From: Shewanella frigidimarina
GTDB taxonomy: Bacteria > Pseudomonadota > Gammaproteobacteria > Enterobacterales > Shewanellaceae
DNA: 64,000 bases
Assembly (NCBI RefSeq): GCF_003797125.1
Contig: NZ_RKKE01000002.1
Span: 657,661 to 721,660, forward strand
Direction of reading: 5' to 3'
The notes under the pieces were generated by a model. It ran no database searches. It was given only the letters and a program-made list of their open reading frames with translations, and had not been told where the DNA came from. The stretch's first letter is position 1. Each line of letters starts with the position of its first letter. Of this stretch, positions 40,230-52,043 are shown piece after piece. Made by a program: the position numbers and the translations under genes.

Positions 40230-40260
40230 GATGATATGCCATATCGTTAGGTCTACAATC

Positions 40261-40285
40261 AAAAAGGGCGGCTAAAGCCGCCCTT
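40261..40285 (-). terminator. Terminator between infB and rbfA
   Basis: GGGCGGC-ttta-GCCGCCC followed by TTTTT on the minus strand, right after the infB stop. rbfA-truB would need readthrough or their own promoter. Confidence 0.9.
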
Positions 40286-40295
40286 CCATTGGTAC

Positions 40296-42941
40296 TTATA
40301 AGGTGCGAGCTATTTCGACTGTTTCGAAGACCTCAATTTGGTCTCCTACACGAACGTCATTATAGTTCTTCACACCGATACCACATTCCATCCCATTACG
40401 GACTTCTGGTGCATCGTCTTTAAAGCGGCGTAATGATTCAAGTTCACCTTCGAAGATAACCACGTTATCACGTAGAACACGAATTGGTGCGCTACGTTTA
40501 ACGATACCTTCGGTAACCATACAACCAGCGATAGCGCCAATTTTAGGAGACTTAAATACGTCACGAACTTCTGCAAGACCGATAATTTCTTGTCTAAATT
40601 CAGGCGCTAGCATACCTGTCATTGCGGCACGAACTTCATCAATTAAGTTGTAGATGATGCTGTAATAACGTAAATCAACACTTTCTGAATCAATGGTCTT
40701 ACGAGCCTGTGCATCAGCACGGACATTGAAACCAACAAGAATCGCATTTGAAGCAGCGGCTAATGTTGCGTCGGTTTCGGTTAATGCACCTACACCGCGA
40801 GCAATAATATTCACTTTAACTTCATCTGTAGACAGTTTAGCTAAAGATTCACAAATCGCTTCAAGAGAACCTTGAACATCCGCTTTAAGTACGATGTTCA
40901 ACTCTTGTACTTCGCCTTCTTCCATGTTCGCAAACATGTTTTCTAGCTTAGACTTTTGCTGACGCGCTAACTTAACATCACGGAACTTGCCTTGACGATA
41001 CAATGCAACTTCACGAGCTTTACGTTCATCACGTACCACTGTCGCTTCATCACCTGCAGACGGCACACCAGAAAGACCTAAAATCTCTACTGGAATAGAT
41101 GGACCCGCTTCAGTAATAGCATGACCGTTTTCGTCTTTCATCGCACGAATCTTACCGTACTCAAGACCACATAAAACGATATCACCTTGGCGTAACGTAC
41201 CTTCTTGAACCAGGATAGTTGCCACAGGGCCACGACCTTTATCAAGTTGCGATTCGATAACAACACCAGCAGCCATACCATCACGTACTGCTTTAAGTTC
41301 TAAAACTTCAGATTGAAGCAAGATGCCTTCTAACAATTCGTCAACGCCCATACCAGTTTTGGCTGATACGTGAACGAACATGTTATCTCCGCCCCAATCA
41401 TCTGACATGATGCCATGTTGAGACAGTTCGCTCTTAACACGCTCTGGATCAGCATCTGGCTTATCCATTTTGTTAACAGCTACGATTAACGGTACGTTAC
41501 CCGCTTTAGCATGTTGAATCGCTTCAATCGTTTGTGGCATTACACCATCATCGGCAGCAACAACCAAAATAACAATATCAGTCGCCTTAGCACCACGAGC
41601 ACGCATTGACGTAAACGCCGCGTGACCAGGAGTATCAAGGAAGGTGATCATGCCGTTTTCAGTTTCAACGTGATATGCACCAATATGCTGAGTAATACCA
41701 CCGGCTTCGCCAGCAGCAACTTTCGCACGACGGATATAATCAAGTAATGACGTTTTACCATGGTCAACGTGACCCATGATAGTCACAACCGGAGCACGAG
41801 ACTCTAGTTGGATATTATCATCACGATCTTTTAATACTTGATGCTCAAGTTCGTTTTCACGAATAAGTACAACTTTATGACCTAATTCTTCAGCAACCAT
41901 TTGGGCTGTTTCTTGGTCAAGTACTTGGTTAATCGTTACCATGGTGCCCATTTTCATCATTTGCTTGATGATAACAGTGGCTTTGATTGCCATTAAATGC
42001 GCTAGTTCAGATACGGTTACAGTTTCACCGATACGCACATCACGACTAACAGCTGCAGCAGGTTTATTAAAACCGTGCGCCATAGATTCAGGTGCTGTAC
42101 TGCGGTTACGCATGTGTTTTTCACGACCGTCACGAGCATCTTTACCGCCACGTTTTTTGTTAGCGTTTTTGTTGCGCGCACGACGGCCACGTTTTTCATC
42201 ATCAGCATCTGAACTGTCTTCTGCTGCACGAGCAACTTTAGACGTTGTTATGTGGTGATCGCCATTCTTTTCTGCATCTAAACGTTGGCGCTCTTCTTCA
42301 GCCCAACGCTTTGAGTTTACTTCAGCAAGTTGACGCGCAGTTTCTGCGGCTTTAGCAGCTTCATCTTTTTGCTTTTGAGTAAGCACGGCTTCTTGAGTCG
42401 CTTTTAAACGATCTGCTTCAACTTTTGCTGCTGCAGTTTCTGGGTCAGCAACTTTAGTTACTTTAGGTTCAGACTTTACTTTTTCTGATTTCAATTTGGC
42501 TTCTGCTTCCGCTTTTTTCTTCGCATCTGCAGTAGCTTTCGCTTCTGCAGCTGCTTTTGCTTCAGCTTCCACTTTTGCTTGGGCTTCAGCTTCTGCTTTG
42601 GCTTTAGCTTGAGTTTCTAATTCAGCTTGTTTTGCTAATTCTGCATCATCGCGCTTAACAAAAGTACGTTTTTTACGAACTTCTACCTTCACGTCTTTCG
42701 ACTGACCGCCAGTGCTTGCAACACTTAACGTAGACACCGTTTTACGCTGCAATGTCATTTTAGTCGGAACTGAATCTGCACCATGCTGTTTTTTTAGATA
42801 ATCAAGAAGCTGTTGCTTCTCTTTTTCTGAAACAGTATCGAGTTGTTTTTTGTTCATACCAGCTTGTGAGAATTGCTCGATTAATCGATCAACCGATTTT
42901 CCCACTTCCGCTGCTAATTTTTCTACGCTTGTATCTGCCAT
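40296..42941 (-). CDS. infB: Translation initiation factor IF-2
   Basis: 881 residues from ATG 42941. N-terminal IF2_N modules, then a long Ala/Glu/Lys-rich region (about 100-230), then the GTPase with [17 protein letters not shown] and NKMD, and domains that bind fMet-tRNA. It positions initiator tRNA on the 30S subunit. It is 25 bases downstream of nusA. The initiator tRNA gene lies upstream in the same cluster. Confidence 0.98.
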
Positions 42942-42966
42942 CAATTAGATCCCCCTGTTGATCGAC

Positions 42967-44466
42967 TTATGCTTCTTCGCCAAACCAACAGATATTGCGG
43001 GCAGCCATGATGAGCTCGCCTGCTTTTTCTTCTGTTAATTCTTCAATATCAATTAAATCGTCAATACCTTGCTCGGCCAAGTCTTCTAAAGTCACTACGC
43101 CTTTGCTCGCAAGAACATAAGCTAAATGTCTTTCTAATCCTTCCAATGCTAGTAAATCATCACTTGGCTCTGCACCATCTAACGCTTCTTCCGACGCTAA
43201 TGCTCTTGTAGAGATTGCCGCCTTTGCACGTTCACGTAATGCTTCAACGATTCCTTCGTCGAAACCTTCTACTGCCAATAGTTCAGATTCTGGGACATAA
43301 GCAATCTCTTCTAGCGAAGTGAATCCCTCATCAGCCAATACGGCTGCAAAATCTTTATCTACATCTAGATAAGCCACAAACAAATCAATCACTTTTGCAC
43401 TTTCGGCTTGGTGTTTTTTGTTCATGTCTTCAACTGTCATTACGTTTAGTTCCCAACCAGTAAGTTGAGTCGCTAAACGTACGTTTTGGCCATTACGACC
43501 AATAGCCTGTGCCAAACTGTCAGCTTCTACAGCAATATCCATCGAGTGGTTGTCTTCATCCACAATGATAGATGCAACATCAGCTGGCGCCATGGCATTA
43601 ATCACATATTGTGCAGGATTATCATCCCACAACACGATATCTACGCGCTCGCCACCTAATTCGTTTGATACGGCTTGTACACGTGCGCCACGCATACCAA
43701 CACATGCACCAATAGGGTCAATGCGACGATCATTTGATTTCACGGCAATTTTAGCGCGAGCACCTGGATCACGAGCTGCACCCATTACTTCAATCAATTC
43801 GTCGTAAATTTCTGGCACTTCAACCCGAAACAGTTCAATCAACATTTCAGCTTTACTGCGAGTTAAAAATAACTGCGCGCCACGCGCCTCTGGACGTACT
43901 GAGTACAATAATGCACGCACACGGTCACCAGGACGGAAAGATTCACGGCTGATTAAGTCTTCTTTAAATAACACGCCATCAGCATTGTTACCTAAATCAA
44001 CAACTACGCTTTCACGGGTGCTTTTCTTAACAACACCAGTAACAATCTCACCTTCACGTTCAATAAATTGTTCAACAATTTGTGCACGTTCAGCTTCACG
44101 TACTTTCTGTACGATAACTTGTTTCGCGGTTTGCGTGGTGATACGGTCAAATGCAACGGAGTCGATTTGATCTTCAATAAACTCACCCACTTGAATCTCT
44201 GGTTCTTCATAACGAGCGGCTTCAAACGTAATTTCGCTGTATGGGTTTTCCAGAGCTTCACCTTGATCGTCAACCACCATCCAACGACGGAAAGTGTCGT
44301 AATGGCCTGTTTTACGATCAATAGCTACGCGAACTTCAATATCGCCTTCATATTTTTTCTTTGTTGCGGTAGCCAGTGCAATTTCTAGCGCTTCGAAAAT
44401 TTTCTCGCGCGGAAGGCCTTTCTCATTGGAAACCGCTTCTGCGACTAGCAGGATCTCTTTATTCAT
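42967..44466 (-). CDS. nusA: Transcription termination/antitermination factor NusA
   Basis: 499 residues: N-terminal RNA polymerase-binding domain, S1 ([21 protein letters not shown]), two KH domains ([24 protein letters not shown]) and two C-terminal acidic repeats as in E. coli. It controls pausing, termination and antitermination. It sits between rimP and infB. Confidence 0.98.
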   Translation of the reverse strand: MNKEILLVAEAVSNEKGLPREKIFEALEIALATATKKKYEGDIEVRVAIDRKTGHYDTFRRWMVVDDQGEALENPYSEITFEAARYEEPEIQVGEFIEDQIDSVAFDRITTQTAKQVIVQKVREAERAQIVEQFIEREGEIVTGVVKKSTRESVVVDLGNNADGVLFKEDLISRESFRPGDRVRALLYSVRPEARGAQLFLTRSKAEMLIELFRVEVPEIYDELIEVMGAARDPGARAKIAVKSNDRRIDPIGACVGMRGARVQAVSNELGGERVDIVLWDDNPAQYVINAMAPADVASIIVDEDNHSMDIAVEADSLAQAIGRNGQNVRLATQLTGWELNVMTVEDMNKKHQAESAKVIDLFVAYLDVDKDFAAVLADEGFTSLEEIAYVPESELLAVEGFDEGIVEALRERAKAAISTRALASEEALDGAEPSDDLLALEGLERHLAYVLASKGVVTLEDLAEQGIDDLIDIEELTEEKAGELIMAARNICWFGEEA

Positions 44467-44497
44467 TTGGTCTTGCCTCGTTCTTCACCTGAAACTA

Positions 44498-44953
44498 TCA
44501 AAACTTAGCTATAACGTTGCCTTTACGGATATTATCCAAAGCAACAATCAAGTCTTTACCATCAACGGTGATAGTGAGCATTTGCCCATCAACACTACTG
44601 ATGACGCCTTTTAAATTACGACTACCGGCAACAGGCATAGTCAATTGTACTTTTGTTTCTTCACCTATATAAGCTCTATATTGCTCGGCAGTAAATAACG
44701 GTCTATCTACGCCAGGTGAAGATACTTCTAATGTGTATTCTGTAGAAATAGGGTCTTCAACATCCATAACTGCGCTAACTTGACGACTGGCTTCTGCACA
44801 ATCTTCAATATTGATGCCATTCTCGTGATCAATAAACACACGAAGAATTGAGTGACGACCAGCTTGAATATACTCAATGCCCCATAGTTTAAAGCCTAGA
44901 GCTTCAACAGGTACTGTTAACATTTCAACTAGCTTGGATTCTATTGTTGCCAA
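44498..44953 (-). CDS. rimP: Ribosome maturation factor RimP
   Basis: 151 residues from TTG 44953, preceded by GGGGG; no ATG fits. The longer open frame would run through a terminator. Features: [13 protein letters not shown] and SPGVDRPL. RimP is needed for 30S assembly. First protein gene of the rimP-nusA-infB operon, downstream of tRNA-fMet and two hairpin terminators. Confidence 0.93.
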   Translation of the reverse strand: MATIESKLVEMLTVPVEALGFKLWGIEYIQAGRHSILRVFIDHENGINIEDCAEASRQVSAVMDVEDPISTEYTLEVSSPGVDRPLFTAEQYRAYIGEETKVQLTMPVAGSRNLKGVISSVDGQMLTITVDGKDLIVALDNIRKGNVIAKF

Positions 44954-44971
44954 AAATGACCCCCAAAAAAA

Positions 44972-44993
44972 CAAAAAAAGGGCTAATAGCCCC
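44972..44993 (-). terminator. Terminator hairpin in the rimP leader
   Basis: GGGCT-att-AGCCC followed by TTTTTTTGTTTTTTT on the minus strand, ending only about 20 bases before the rimP start. It is the second of two tandem terminators. Confidence 0.75.
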
Positions 44994-45035
44994 ATTGCAA
45001 CCCGCATCTGACACGGATATTTAAAAGTTCATATA

Positions 45036-45061
45036 ACAAAAAACCCCGTAATCACGAGGTT
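45036..45061 (-). terminator. Terminator after tRNA-fMet
   Basis: AACCTCGT-gatt-ACGGGGTT (one G-U pair) followed by TTTTTTG on the minus strand, about 60 bases after the tRNA 3' end. Confidence 0.85.
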
Positions 45062-45122
45062 ATTTTATTATAAAACCTGTAAATTGTGATTTATTTTCTT
45101 ACGAAACTAAATCACAAGGAGC

Positions 45123-45198
<76 letters not shown>

Positions 45199-45279
45199 TC
45201 AACTGATGCAAGTATATTGATTTACACTATATCTTGCAATAACTAATCAAACTCAATCCATGATTTGTTAGTTTAAATC

Positions 45280-45366
45280 TGGTGCCGAGAGCGGGACTTG
45301 AACCCGCACGTCCGTTAAGACACAGCCACCTCAAGGCTGCGCGTCTACCAATTCCACCACCTCGGC
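45280..45366 (-). tRNA. leuU: tRNA-Leu (GAG)
   Basis: 87 bases with encoded CCA, a long class II variable arm, and anticodon loop CCTTGAGGT giving GAG. It lies between secG and tRNA-fMet, the position of E. coli leuU. Confidence 0.95.
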
Positions 45367-45379
45367 GACACCTGGTATA

Positions 45380-45715
45380 CTAGTCAGGAATTTTCGTTTC
45401 TGACTGTTCGGTCTGAACAGGCGCATCATCAATGATTTGCTCTGCTGCTGGACCTAAATCTTTCCACTGATCATTTTGCTCAGTGTGATTAGCGCTTAAA
45501 TTACCAATCACTAAACTTAATGCAAAAAAGCCAATGGCTAATACTGCAGTACTGCGAGTCAGGAAGTTACCTGAACCACTTGAGCCAAATAGAGTGCCTG
45601 AGGCACCGGCTCCGAAAGATGCGCCCATATCGGCACCCTTTCCTTGTTGAATTAAAATTAAGCCTATAAGGCCTAACGCTACCACCAAGTATACAACTAT
45701 CAGAACTTCGTACAT
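45380..45715 (-). CDS. secG: SecG, preprotein translocase subunit
   Basis: 111 residues, two membrane segments (about 3-23 and 53-72) joined by a glycine-rich loop (GADMGASFGAGASGTLFGSSG), diagnostic of SecG. It supports SecYEG-driven export. It starts 4 bases after tpiA, and tRNA-Leu follows 13 bases beyond its stop. Confidence 0.96.
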   Translation of the reverse strand: MYEVLIVVYLVVALGLIGLILIQQGKGADMGASFGAGASGTLFGSSGSGNFLTRSTAVLAIGFFALSLVIGNLSANHTEQNDQWKDLGPAAEQIIDDAPVQTEQSETKIPD

Positions 45716-45719
45716 ATAA

Positions 45720-46502
45720 TTACGCGCTCATTGCTATGGTACATAAACTTAAAAACTCACTTGAGTTCAAACTTGCACCGCCAATCAGACCACCATCAAC
45801 ATCAGGCTGGGCAAAGATATCTGCCGCATTGCTTGGGGTGACGCTACCACCGTATAGAATTCTGATATTCTCACCAATAAAGGGAGACACTTCAGAGAGG
45901 CGACTGCGAATAAACGCATGTACTTCTTGTGCCTGCTCTGGTGTTGCGCTTTTACCTGTCCCTACAGCCCATAAAGGTTCGTAGGCGATAATTGCGTTAT
46001 CAAAAGCCATGGTACCGTTTTTTTCAATTACTATATCAAGCTCTTCCGCAATCACCTCAAAGGTACGTCTTGCTTCACGAGCTGGTCCTGATTCACCTAC
46101 GCATAAAATCGGTGTCAGACCATATTTTTGTGCTGCGGCAAACTTCTCTGCCACGATATTACTCGTCTCTCCGTACATACGGCGACGTTCGGAATGGCCG
46201 ATAATAACATATCGACATCCAGAATCTTTTAGCATCTGCCCGGATATTTCGCCGGTATATGCACCAAAATCATGTTGACTAAGATTTTGTGCACCCATTC
46301 TAACAAGCGCACCGTCTAAGGTTTGCTTATTGGCTTCAAGCAGCTGCCTAACACTTTCAAGATAAATTGAAGGCGGGCATAAAACCACTTCAGCGGAATC
46401 ATTTTGGAGCTTTGTAGCAAACTTCTTAAATAGTTCTTCTGCTAGTGCTGAATTACCATTCATTTTCCAGTTGCCAGCGACCATAGGACGTCTGAGTGCC
46501 AT
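45720..46502 (-). CDS. tpiA: Triosephosphate isomerase
   Basis: 260 residues, TIM barrel. Active-site residues are visible in NWKMN (Lys), IIGHSERR (His) and AYEPLWAVGTG (Glu and loop 6). It interconverts dihydroxyacetone phosphate and glyceraldehyde-3-phosphate. In E. coli tpiA is elsewhere; next to secG is common in other gammaproteobacteria. Confidence 0.98.
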   Translation of the reverse strand: MALRRPMVAGNWKMNGNSALAEELFKKFATKLQNDSAEVVLCPPSIYLESVRQLLEANKQTLDGALVRMGAQNLSQHDFGAYTGEISGQMLKDSGCRYVIIGHSERRRMYGETSNIVAEKFAAAQKYGLTPILCVGESGPAREARRTFEVIAEELDIVIEKNGTMAFDNAIIAYEPLWAVGTGKSATPEQAQEVHAFIRSRLSEVSPFIGENIRILYGGSVTPSNAADIFAQPDVDGGLIGGASLNSSEFLSLCTIAMSA

Positions 46503-46641
46503 TCACTGTCTCCTCTGAAAGCGGCGTGAATAATAGCGAACCACTTATCAAGTTACAAGAGCTAAAAGGGGAATATTTCACATAAAGTGTCGAAGCGTCT
46601 ACTTTTTAAGCGAGCAACAACATATCTGAATATTCAAATGA

Positions 46642-47979
46642 TTAACATGCTGCCTTTACCGCGTCAGCAATACGATTTGCATGTGCAAGCACTTGCGGAT
46701 GATCATCACCTTCAACCATCACTCTGATTAACGGTTCGGTACCCGATTTTCTTAATAAAACGCGTCCGCGAGCACCTAATTGCAACTCAACATCAGCTTG
46801 CGCAGATTTCACCGCATCGGTATCTAACGGATTAGAGTCCCCTTCAAAGCGGACATTAACCAATACTTGAGGCAACATCTTCATTGGCTCGGTTAATTGT
46901 TCAAGAGATGCATTTTGACGACGCATCGCTGCTAACACTAAAATACCTGCAACAATACCATCACCGGTAGTACCATGATCTAGGTTGAGAATATGACCAG
47001 AGTTTTCACCACCTATACGCCATTCATTCTCCCTCAGCATCTCCATGACATACCTGTCACCAACTTTAGAGCGAACAAAAGGAATATCAAGTGCTTGCAG
47101 TGCTAAGTCTAAGCCTAAATTAGACATTAACGTGCCGACTACTCCGCCTTTTAAAATACCACGCTTTTGAGCATCTACCGCTAAAATATACAGGATCTGA
47201 TCACCATCGACTACTTCACCATGGCGATTAACCATCATAATACGATCGCCGTCACCATCGAGTGCAATCCCTAAATCAGCTTTTTCAGCCAATACAGTCT
47301 CACAAATCTTAGCCATTGATGTTGCGCCGACTTTATCATTGATATTGAGCCCGTCGGGTTTATCTCCAATCGCAATCACGTCAGCACCCAATTCACGGAA
47401 CACATTAGGAGCTATATGATACGTTGCGCCATGAGCACAATCGACAACAATTTTTAAACCTTCGAGAGTTTGGTCGGCAGGAAAATTCCCTTTGCAATAT
47501 TCGATGTAACGTCCTGCAGCATCTTCAATTCGACGAGCCTTGCCTAATAAGTGCGACTCAACACACACTAACGGCTTTTCAAGTTCAGCCTCAATTTCTA
47601 ATTCAATAGCATCATCAAGCTTACTGCCATCGGTAGAGAAGAATTTGATACCGTTGTCATAGTAAGGATTATGCGAAGCACTAATTACCACACCAGCTTC
47701 TGCACGAAATGTACGAGTTAAATAAGCAACAGCAGGGGTCGGCATTGGGCCAAGTAATAAAACGTTTAATCCAGCAGCTGATAATCCCGCTTCTAATGCC
47801 GATTCAAATAGGTAACCTGAAATACGGGTATCCTTACCAATAATCACTTTTTGAGTGCCATTTCGAGACAATACTCGTCCTGCCGCCCAACCGAGCTTCA
47901 ATGCTAGTTCAGGGGTCATTTTACCCGCCCCTACTCTGCCGCGAATACCATCGGTTCCAAAAAATTTTCTTTGTTTCAC
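46642..47979 (-). CDS. glmM: Phosphoglucosamine mutase
   Basis: 445 residues from GTG 47979 ([14 protein letters not shown]), with GAAGGGA upstream; this gives the exact family length, whereas the longest frame adds eight codons. Phosphoserine loop ISASHNPY, metal loop DGDGDR. It makes glucosamine-1-phosphate for peptidoglycan and LPS precursors. It follows folP as in E. coli. Confidence 0.97.
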   Translation of the reverse strand: MKQRKFFGTDGIRGRVGAGKMTPELALKLGWAAGRVLSRNGTQKVIIGKDTRISGYLFESALEAGLSAAGLNVLLLGPMPTPAVAYLTRTFRAEAGVVISASHNPYYDNGIKFFSTDGSKLDDAIELEIEAELEKPLVCVESHLLGKARRIEDAAGRYIEYCKGNFPADQTLEGLKIVVDCAHGATYHIAPNVFRELGADVIAIGDKPDGLNINDKVGATSMAKICETVLAEKADLGIALDGDGDRIMMVNRHGEVVDGDQILYILAVDAQKRGILKGGVVGTLMSNLGLDLALQALDIPFVRSKVGDRYVMEMLRENEWRIGGENSGHILNLDHGTTGDGIVAGILVLAAMRRQNASLEQLTEPMKMLPQVLVNVRFEGDSNPLDTDAVKSAQADVELQLGARGRVLLRKSGTEPLIRVMVEGDDHPQVLAHANRIADAVKAAC

Positions 47980-48033
47980 AGGTCCCTTCTTAAGTGATTT
48001 CACTGTACTTATAACGTTATGGTGCCGCTGTCA

Positions 48034-48867
48034 CTACAAGTAGGCCATTGTTTCTGACATCACTTTGAGTACATCGACAGTTTCGGGTACATCATGGACT
48101 CGAATAATATGTGCACCTTGCTGAGCAGCAATCAATGCCCCAGCGAGACTCCCCGCAAGACGCTGATCTGTTTCGCGTACTAACAGGTCACCAATCATGC
48201 TTTTACGTGATAAACCGACCAATAAAGGTAAGTGAAATTCATGTAATTTGGGTAACGCCGCTAATAGGCGGTAATTATGCGCTAAAGTTTTGCCAAAGCC
48301 AAAACCTGGATCAAGAATTAAGCGTTCGCGCTCAACTCCGGCGGCTTCGCAGTATGCAATACGCAATTCAAAGAAAGCAGCCACCTCATCAATCACATCT
48401 TGATACTCAGGTTCATCTTGCATAGTTTTGGGCTCGCCTTGCATGTGCATCAAGCAAATCGGCACATCTAACGTCGCAGCCATCGCTAAAGCTCCTGGCA
48501 TTTGTAGGGCACGCACATCATTAATCAAATTAGCTCCAGCATTGACAGCTTGTTCCATCACTTCAGGTTTGCTGGTATCGATTGAAATCCATACGTCGTG
48601 TGTTTTAGCGGTATATTCGATAATAGGAATAACCCGAGCAAGCTCCTGCTCAACAGAGACTTCTGCAGCCCCTGGGCGAGTTGACTCACCACCGACATCA
48701 ATAATTAATGCACCTTGTTCGACCATATAATCAACATGTTGGCAAGCTTGTTCGAAATCGATGTATTCGCCACCATCAGAAAAAGAATCAGGTGTCACGT
48801 TTACAATTCCCATCACAACAGGGGCTGATAAGTCGAGCGTTTTATTGGCATGAGTTAATTGAAACAA
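48034..48867 (-). CDS. folP: Dihydropteroate synthase
   Basis: 277 residues from TTG 48867, which has TAGGAAAA upstream; the longer frame would begin in the ftsH terminator. Signature stretches are MGIVNVTPDSFSDGG, DVGGESTRPG and DPGFGFGKT. It joins p-aminobenzoate to the pterin in folate synthesis and is the sulfonamide target. Confidence 0.95.
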   Translation of the reverse strand: MFQLTHANKTLDLSAPVVMGIVNVTPDSFSDGGEYIDFEQACQHVDYMVEQGALIIDVGGESTRPGAAEVSVEQELARVIPIIEYTAKTHDVWISIDTSKPEVMEQAVNAGANLINDVRALQMPGALAMAATLDVPICLMHMQGEPKTMQDEPEYQDVIDEVAAFFELRIAYCEAAGVERERLILDPGFGFGKTLAHNYRLLAALPKLHEFHLPLLVGLSRKSMIGDLLVRETDQRLAGSLAGALIAAQQGAHIIRVHDVPETVDVLKVMSETMAYL

Positions 48868-48888
48868 TGGTATTTTCCTACAGTAGAT

Positions 48889-48918
48889 TAAAAACAAGAA
48901 AACCCCTTTCGGGGTCTT
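48889..48918 (-). terminator. Terminator after ftsH
   Basis: GACCCC-gaaa-GGGGTT hairpin followed by TTCTTGTTTTT on the minus strand, between ftsH and folP. Confidence 0.85.
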
Positions 48919-48936
48919 CTTTATTCACTAAATTAT

Positions 48937-50901
48937 TTATTTAGCTGGAGATTCATCCGCATCATTAGTATCGGCTTTATTATCGACTTTAGTGTCGGTT
49001 TTAGCTTCATCAACTGGCGTTTCAACTTCAGATTTAGGCGTGCTATTGCCATTATCTTTATCGTCAGATGATTCATCTTTTTGCCATTCAGCAGGCATAC
49101 GCACTTCACGGCGGTGCATTAAATCATCAATTTGTAACGAATCAATCGTTTCATACTTCATCAGTGCATCTTTCATCGCATGTAAAATATCCATATTTTC
49201 TGTCAACATGGTTTGTGCACGTTGATAGTTTTTATCGATAAACATTTTGATTTCTGAATCAATTAACGACGCAGTATCACCTGACATAGCCTTTGATTTA
49301 CCCATACTGCGACCTAAGAAAACTTCGTTTTCTTCTTCGGCATAGAGTAAAGGACCCAATTTGTCAGAGAAGCCCCATTGCGTAACCATGTTACGTGCAA
49401 TCGATGTCGCGTATTTAATGTCTTGTGAAGCCCCTGTAGAGACTCGTTCACTTCCGTAAATAAGCTCTTCGGCTAAACGTCCACCGTAAGCAACTGAAAT
49501 CTGTGATTCCAATTTGCGACGGCTTTGACTCACGGCATCAGCTTCTGGTAAGAAGAACGTCACACCTAAAGCACGACCGCGCGGAATAATTGTCACTTTA
49601 TGTACAGGGTCATGCTCTGGCACTAAGCAACCAACAATAGCATGTCCGGCTTCATGATAAGCCGTCATCTCTTTGTCTTCTTCAGACATCACCATAGAAC
49701 GGCGCTCAGCACCCATCATGATTTTGTCTTTAGCACGTTCAAACTCTTCCATACCGACTACACGACGATTACCACGAGCAGCAAACAACGCAGCTTCGTT
49801 AACAAGGTTTGCTAAGTCTGCACCAGAAAACCCTGGGGTACCACGAGCAATAACACTTGCTTTAACATCGTCTGATAAAGGCACTTTACGCATGTGTACT
49901 TTAAGGATTTGTTCACGACCACGCACATCTGGTAAACCGACAACGACTTGGCGGTCAAATCGACCTGGGCGAAGTAGTGCAGAATCGAGTACGTCTGGAC
50001 GGTTAGTTGCCGCAATGACAATAACGCCTTCATTACCTTCGAAACCATCCATCTCAACCAATAACTGGTTTAATGTTTGCTCACGTTCATCGTGACCACC
50101 ACCGACACCTGCGCCACGTTGGCGACCTACAGCATCAATTTCATCGATAAAGATGATACAAGGAGAAGATTTTTTAGCTTGTTCAAACATGTCACGCACA
50201 CGAGATGCACCAACACCGACAAACATTTCCACAAAATCAGAACCTGAAATGGTAAAGAATGGCACCTTAGATTCACCAGCAATAGCCTTCGCTAGCAAGG
50301 TTTTACCTGTACCTGGCTGTCCAACCATCAACACACCCGTAGGAATACGACCGCCTAATTTTTGGAATTTAGTCGGGTCACGCAAATAATCAACCAGTTC
50401 TTTTACTTCTTCTTTTGCTTCATCACAACCAGCGACATCTGCAAAAGTGGTCTTAATTTGGTCTTCGCTCATCAATTTGGCTTTACTCTTACCAAATGAC
50501 ATTGCGCCCTTACCGCCACCACCTTGCATTTGACGCATGAAGAATATCCATACTCCAATCAGCAGTAACATTGGGAACCATGAAATAAAGATTTGAGTTA
50601 AAAAACCAGATTCTTCAGCTTCTTGGCCTTTATAGTCAATACCTTTAGTTTGAAGATCATTGATTAAGTCTTGATCATACATAGGCATGATGGTGGTGAA
50701 CTTCTCGCCGGTACGTTTAGTTCCTTCAATAGTTCGTTGGTCGCTTTTTATTTCGACCTTGTTAACTTGACCATTTCGAACATTGTCCAAAAAGGCGGAA
50801 TAATCCATCTTCTGCGAATTCGAAGAAGAGGGGGAATAACCCTGGAACACTGACATCAGCACAACAGCGATGACAACCCAGAGTATTAAATTTTTAGCCA
50901 T
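48937..50901 (-). CDS. ftsH: ATP-dependent zinc metalloprotease FtsH
   Basis: 654 residues from ATG 50901 ([10 protein letters not shown]). Two membrane segments bracket a periplasmic domain, then AAA+ (GQPGTGKT, second region of homology) and zinc protease HEAGH. The C-terminal tail is long and Asp/Lys/Thr-rich. It degrades membrane and regulatory proteins such as sigma-32 and LpxC. It follows rlmE as in E. coli. Confidence 0.98.
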   Translation of the reverse strand: MAKNLILWVVIAVVLMSVFQGYSPSSSNSQKMDYSAFLDNVRNGQVNKVEIKSDQRTIEGTKRTGEKFTTIMPMYDQDLINDLQTKGIDYKGQEAEESGFLTQIFISWFPMLLLIGVWIFFMRQMQGGGGKGAMSFGKSKAKLMSEDQIKTTFADVAGCDEAKEEVKELVDYLRDPTKFQKLGGRIPTGVLMVGQPGTGKTLLAKAIAGESKVPFFTISGSDFVEMFVGVGASRVRDMFEQAKKSSPCIIFIDEIDAVGRQRGAGVGGGHDEREQTLNQLLVEMDGFEGNEGVIVIAATNRPDVLDSALLRPGRFDRQVVVGLPDVRGREQILKVHMRKVPLSDDVKASVIARGTPGFSGADLANLVNEAALFAARGNRRVVGMEEFERAKDKIMMGAERRSMVMSEEDKEMTAYHEAGHAIVGCLVPEHDPVHKVTIIPRGRALGVTFFLPEADAVSQSRRKLESQISVAYGGRLAEELIYGSERVSTGASQDIKYATSIARNMVTQWGFSDKLGPLLYAEEENEVFLGRSMGKSKAMSGDTASLIDSEIKMFIDKNYQRAQTMLTENMDILHAMKDALMKYETIDSLQIDDLMHRREVRMPAEWQKDESSDDKDNGNSTPKSEVETPVDEAKTDTKVDNKADTNDADESPAK

Positions 50902-50956
50902 GTCACTCAAATTACTCGACCTCTTAAACAGTCCTGCGATTATTAACTTTAGACTA

Positions 50957-51586
50957 CTACAACTTGTAACCAGTCGCCACTAGATAGACTTCTCGAGAGC
51001 GCGCTCTAGAGGAGTCTGGTTTACGGGTTTTTACTACTTTGAATGCCTGTTTGACTGTTTTTATGTAGTCGTCAAAGCCCTCCCCCTGAAAGACTTTAAC
51101 AGCAAAACAGCCGTTAGGCGTCAACACTTGGTGACACATATCTAGCGCTAATTCAACTAAATACATAGCCCTTGGCTGATCAACAGCACCCGAACCACTC
51201 ATGTTCGGAGCCATATCTGATAGTACCACATCCACTTTATCTTGACCTACTCGCTCAAGCAATGCCTGCAGCACTTTATCCTCTCTAAAATCACCTTGAA
51301 GAAAATCAACGCCAACAATTGGATCCATCGGTAAAATGTCACAAGCAATCACTTTACCTTTGTCGCCAGTAAGTTTAGCAGCCACTTGTGACCAACCACC
51401 CGGTGCTGCCCCCAAGTCAACTACTGTCATTCCCTGTTTTATTAAGTGATCTTTTTCTTGGATCTCTTCTAACTTGAATGCTGCTCGTGAACGTAAGCCA
51501 CGTTTCTGGGCTAATTTCACATAGTGATCATCAAAGTGTTCTTGCATCCAGCGAGTTGAACTCGCCGTACGTTTTTTTGTTGTCAT
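50957..51586 (-). CDS. rlmE: 23S rRNA 2'-O-ribose methyltransferase RlmE (FtsJ)
   Basis: 209 residues, Rossmann methyltransferase with SAM motif [11 protein letters not shown] and catalytic K-D-K-E residues (D in [10 protein letters not shown] in AVKVFQG). It methylates U2552 of 23S rRNA and is heat-induced in E. coli. Divergent from yhbY. Confidence 0.98.
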   Translation of the reverse strand: MTTKKRTASSTRWMQEHFDDHYVKLAQKRGLRSRAAFKLEEIQEKDHLIKQGMTVVDLGAAPGGWSQVAAKLTGDKGKVIACDILPMDPIVGVDFLQGDFREDKVLQALLERVGQDKVDVVLSDMAPNMSGSGAVDQPRAMYLVELALDMCHQVLTPNGCFAVKVFQGEGFDDYIKTVKQAFKVVKTRKPDSSRARSREVYLVATGYKL

Positions 51587-51676
51587 TTAAATTCCGCAAC
51601 GATTCAGAGTTACATAAGCTCTATATAAGGGTAGAATACCCGTTTTTCAACAGTAACTCAGCAAAAGTTGGTACAA

Positions 51677-51976
51677 ATGAACTTAACAACCAAACAAAAA
51701 CAGCATTTAAAAGGTCTGGCGCACAGTCTAAAACCAGTGGTGCTGCTTGGTGGCAACGGACTAACTGAAGGTGTTCTGGCTGAAATTGATAGCGCTCTTA
51801 CACATCATGAATTGATTAAAGTGAAAGTAGCCTCTGCAGACAGAGAGCTAAAAAATGCCATCGTTGACGCCATTGTACGTGAAACCCAGTCTACGAAAGT
51901 GCAACTTATCGGTCATGTGTTAGTTATTTTCCGTCATTCGGCTGAAATGAAAATTGCTTTGCCTAAAGCCAAATAA
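51677..51976 (+). CDS. yhbY: YhbY-family RNA-binding protein
   Basis: 99 residues from ATG 51677; an upstream TTG frame adds three codons without support. CRM domain with GGNGLTEGVLAEI. YhbY associates with pre-50S particles. Located divergent from rlmE, the conserved place. Confidence 0.95.
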   Translation: MNLTTKQKQHLKGLAHSLKPVVLLGGNGLTEGVLAEIDSALTHHELIKVKVASADRELKNAIVDAIVRETQSTKVQLIGHVLVIFRHSAEMKIALPKAK

Positions 51977-51992
51977 TTTCGCACCCTTTTAT

Positions 51993-52020
51993 AAAAAGCC
52001 GCTGATTTCAGCGGCTTTTT
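51993..52020. terminator. Bidirectional terminator between yhbY and secF
   Basis: AAAAAGCCGCTGA-tt-TCAGCGGCTTTTT between converging genes. Confidence 0.93.
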
Positions 52021-52043
52021 TATTAGAGATGAATTATCGTTAA

